Shown here: one piece after another, positions 19,656 through 20,334 of the stretch
How positions within the stretch are numbered: the stretch's first letter is position 1
Layout of the letters: each line of letters opens with the position of its first letter
Assembly (NCBI GenBank): GCA_035291485.1
Contig: DATDSA010000023.1
Coordinates: forward strand, 1 to 20,334
Source: 9FT-COMBO-53-11 sp035291485
Lineage (GTDB): Bacteria; Patescibacteriota; WWE3; 9FT-COMBO-53-11
DNA: 20,334 nucleotides
Direction of reading: 5' to 3'
The notes under the pieces: model-generated
What the model saw: only the letters and a program-made list of their open reading frames with translations
Told to the model about the DNA's origin: nothing
Databases searched by the model: none
Made by a program: the position numbers and the translations under genes

Positions 19656-19702
19656 ATAAAAATCAAAAGGAGCACCTGCCTTGGTTAGGCAGGACAACTC
19701 CT
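19656..19702 (-). terminator. Rho-independent terminator downstream of the pilin gene, next to tRNA-Gln
   Basis: On the minus strand, stem CCTGCCT/AGGCAGG (7 bp, 5-nt loop) inside a second stem AGGAG/CTCCT, followed directly by TTTTGATTTTTAT. It is 79 nt beyond the pilin stop and ends where tRNA-Gln begins. The arms share CCTGCCT/AGGCAGG with the palindrome at 10168-10185. Confidence 0.7.
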
Positions 19703-19740
19703 ACATTAGACGGTTTTAGCGTTGCTAAAACCTACTAATT
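19699..19740 (-). repeat. Decayed tRNA-Gln 5' fragment with hairpin insertion
   Basis: TCCTACATTAGACG (19699-19712) matches tRNA-Gln TCCTACCATTAGACG at 19633-19647 apart from one missing base. A perfect 9-bp hairpin GGTTTTAGC-gtt-GCTAAAACC (19712-19732) follows at the D-arm/acceptor junction, then CCTACTAAT where the tRNA has ACCTCCCAAT. Confidence 0.55.
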
Positions 19741-19781
19741 ATTGACTTACCCCAATAATTATACTCCGACAGCTACTCCTT

Positions 19782-20255
19782 TTAACGGGAGACCTGAATG
19801 GTCACACCGCTTTCGGAGTCGCAAGCTCGAACGGTCACGATGCTGTTCGCATCAACCAAGACGCTGTATCCAGTCTTGGCTGCCGAACCCTGCGGATCGT
19901 CGGGGACCGAGGCGAGGTACTTCGCCAATGGTGTAGCGAGATCAACTCCCGCCGCCACCGTTCCACAAGCCGTACCCTTAACGGTGGTTGTCATACCGGC
20001 ACCGGCTGTTCCCAGTTGAGTTTCGCTCATTCCTGCGGTAAGTCCGGTTGGCAAAGCTCCGCCATTGTCCACGATGTACTCATGAATCGCGGTCAGAAGA
20101 CTGTTCACATCGCTGATTCTGGTCGAGTTGCGGGCGTCCGCAAAGCGCTGAACCGGGTTCAGAGCGACAAAAACGACCGCGGCCAGGATGGCAATGATCG
20201 CGATGACCACCAAAAGTTCAATCAGTGTGAAACCACTTCTAATAATTTTCTTCAC
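19782..20255 (-). CDS. pilA: Type IV pilin (major-pilin-like)
   Basis: 157 aa. The prepilin leader is short (MKKIIRSG), with cleavage after Gly8 and mature FTLIELLVVIAIIAILAAVV with Glu+5, then the usual alpha1 helix and NPVQRFADARNSTRISDVNS. The C-terminal half contains Cys residues (GTACG, RACDSE) and ends IQVSR; the same region and end occur in the pilin at 13671-14243, so they are paralogues. A GTG start (20253-20255) with a strong Shine-Dalgarno (GAGAGGGGGTGA, about 8 nt upstream) supports high expression. It stands alone, with its own promoter (20291-20320) and a terminator downstream, as expected of a major pilin made in large amounts. The gene name follows its role; it is not a close E. 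coli-type PilA. Confidence 0.93.
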   Translation of the reverse strand: MKKIIRSGFTLIELLVVIAIIAILAAVVFVALNPVQRFADARNSTRISDVNSLLTAIHEYIVDNGGALPTGLTAGMSETQLGTAGAGMTTTVKGTACGTVAAGVDLATPLAKYLASVPDDPQGSAAKTGYSVLVDANSIVTVRACDSESGVTIQVSR

Positions 20256-20290
20256 AAATGTTCACCCCCTCTCAAATCGAACACAGATAA

Positions 20291-20320
20291 ACTGTACTAA
20301 AAATTTAGAGCTTAGGTCAA
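20291..20320 (-). promoter_or_regulatory. Promoter of the major pilin gene
   Basis: On the minus strand, -35 TTGACC (20315-20320), 18-nt spacer, -10 TACAGT (20291-20296). The predicted start lies about 28 nt before the GTG start. Confidence 0.55.
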
Positions 20321-20334
20321 TGGATGCCGAAAGG

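Noticed and set aside
1..20334. CRISPR array, integrase, transposase or toxin-antitoxin pair
   Set aside because: No regularly spaced repeats of CRISPR type and no protein with such motifs; the only nuclease domain is the GIY-YIG ORF.
1..20334. Alternative code with TGA read as Gly
   Set aside because: pilB, pilC and the kinase end at TGA exactly at the family's usual lengths and in overlap with the next start.

Overview
The window reads as a piece of a small-genome bacterium of the Candidate Phyla Radiation (Patescibacteria), most likely Microgenomates-like. This is an inference from several traits seen together. Several housekeeping proteins are trimmed: PheT has no tRNA-binding EMAP/B2 domain, ThrS has no TGS domain, and trigger factor has no PPIase domain. 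Genes are packed with 1-40 nt overlaps, all tRNAs encode CCA, and there is a CPR-style type IV pilus cluster and a CofE-like protein. TGA is used as a normal stop, which argues against the code-25 CPR lineages. Nearly every gene is on the minus strand; only the truncated gene at the left edge is on plus.

Layout, left to right: (1) 3-590, the 3' end of a plus-strand surface or cell-wall protein, overlapping pheT tail to tail. (2) 587-6459, the classical translation operon read right to left: thrS-infC-rpmI-rplT-pheS-pheT, preceded by an XRE-type regulator (6490-7053) and tRNA-Val. (3) 7373-9108, a proteostasis operon: promoter, a 57-aa zinc ribbon, trigger factor, clpP. (4) 9131-10881, a CofE-like ligase, tRNA-Leu(UAA), a GIY-YIG mini-nuclease and a membrane-anchored lysozyme-like protein. 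(5) 11009-11697, a five-tRNA array (read Gly, Lys, His, Arg-UCG, Arg-UCU) whose gaps are full of stem-loops. (6) 11736-19074, an 11-gene operon: receiver, pilB, pilC, FimT/GspH-like, PilV/GspI-like, PulJ-like and PilX-like pseudopilins, a second pilin, histidine kinase, receiver, and a receiver lacking its phospho-acceptor Asp. (7) 19105-20320, tRNA-Pro, tRNA-Leu(UAG), a small exported or membrane protein, tRNA-Gln, a terminator, and a type IV pilin gene with its own promoter.

The most unusual signal is at the tRNA genes. Upstream of tRNA-Val, tRNA-Leu(UAA), tRNA-Gly and tRNA-Gln, and weakly tRNA-His, lies a partial copy of a tRNA 5' end (acceptor strand plus D-arm), interrupted by one or more palindromes and followed by the complete tRNA. 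In three cases the best -10 element lies 13-20 nt upstream of the fragment rather than of the intact tRNA. This suggests that tRNA 5' ends were duplicated between promoter and gene, and that the new leader then accumulated hairpins. At tRNA-Leu a GIY-YIG nuclease ORF fills the space between fragment and intact tRNA. A second repeat type, tandem heptamers (TTGRTAA/CTTGTTA), sits at three gene junctions, two of them covering a start codon.

The protein genes divide into translation and tRNA charging, nascent-chain folding and degradation, wall remodelling, and a pilus machine physically fused to a phospho-signalling module.
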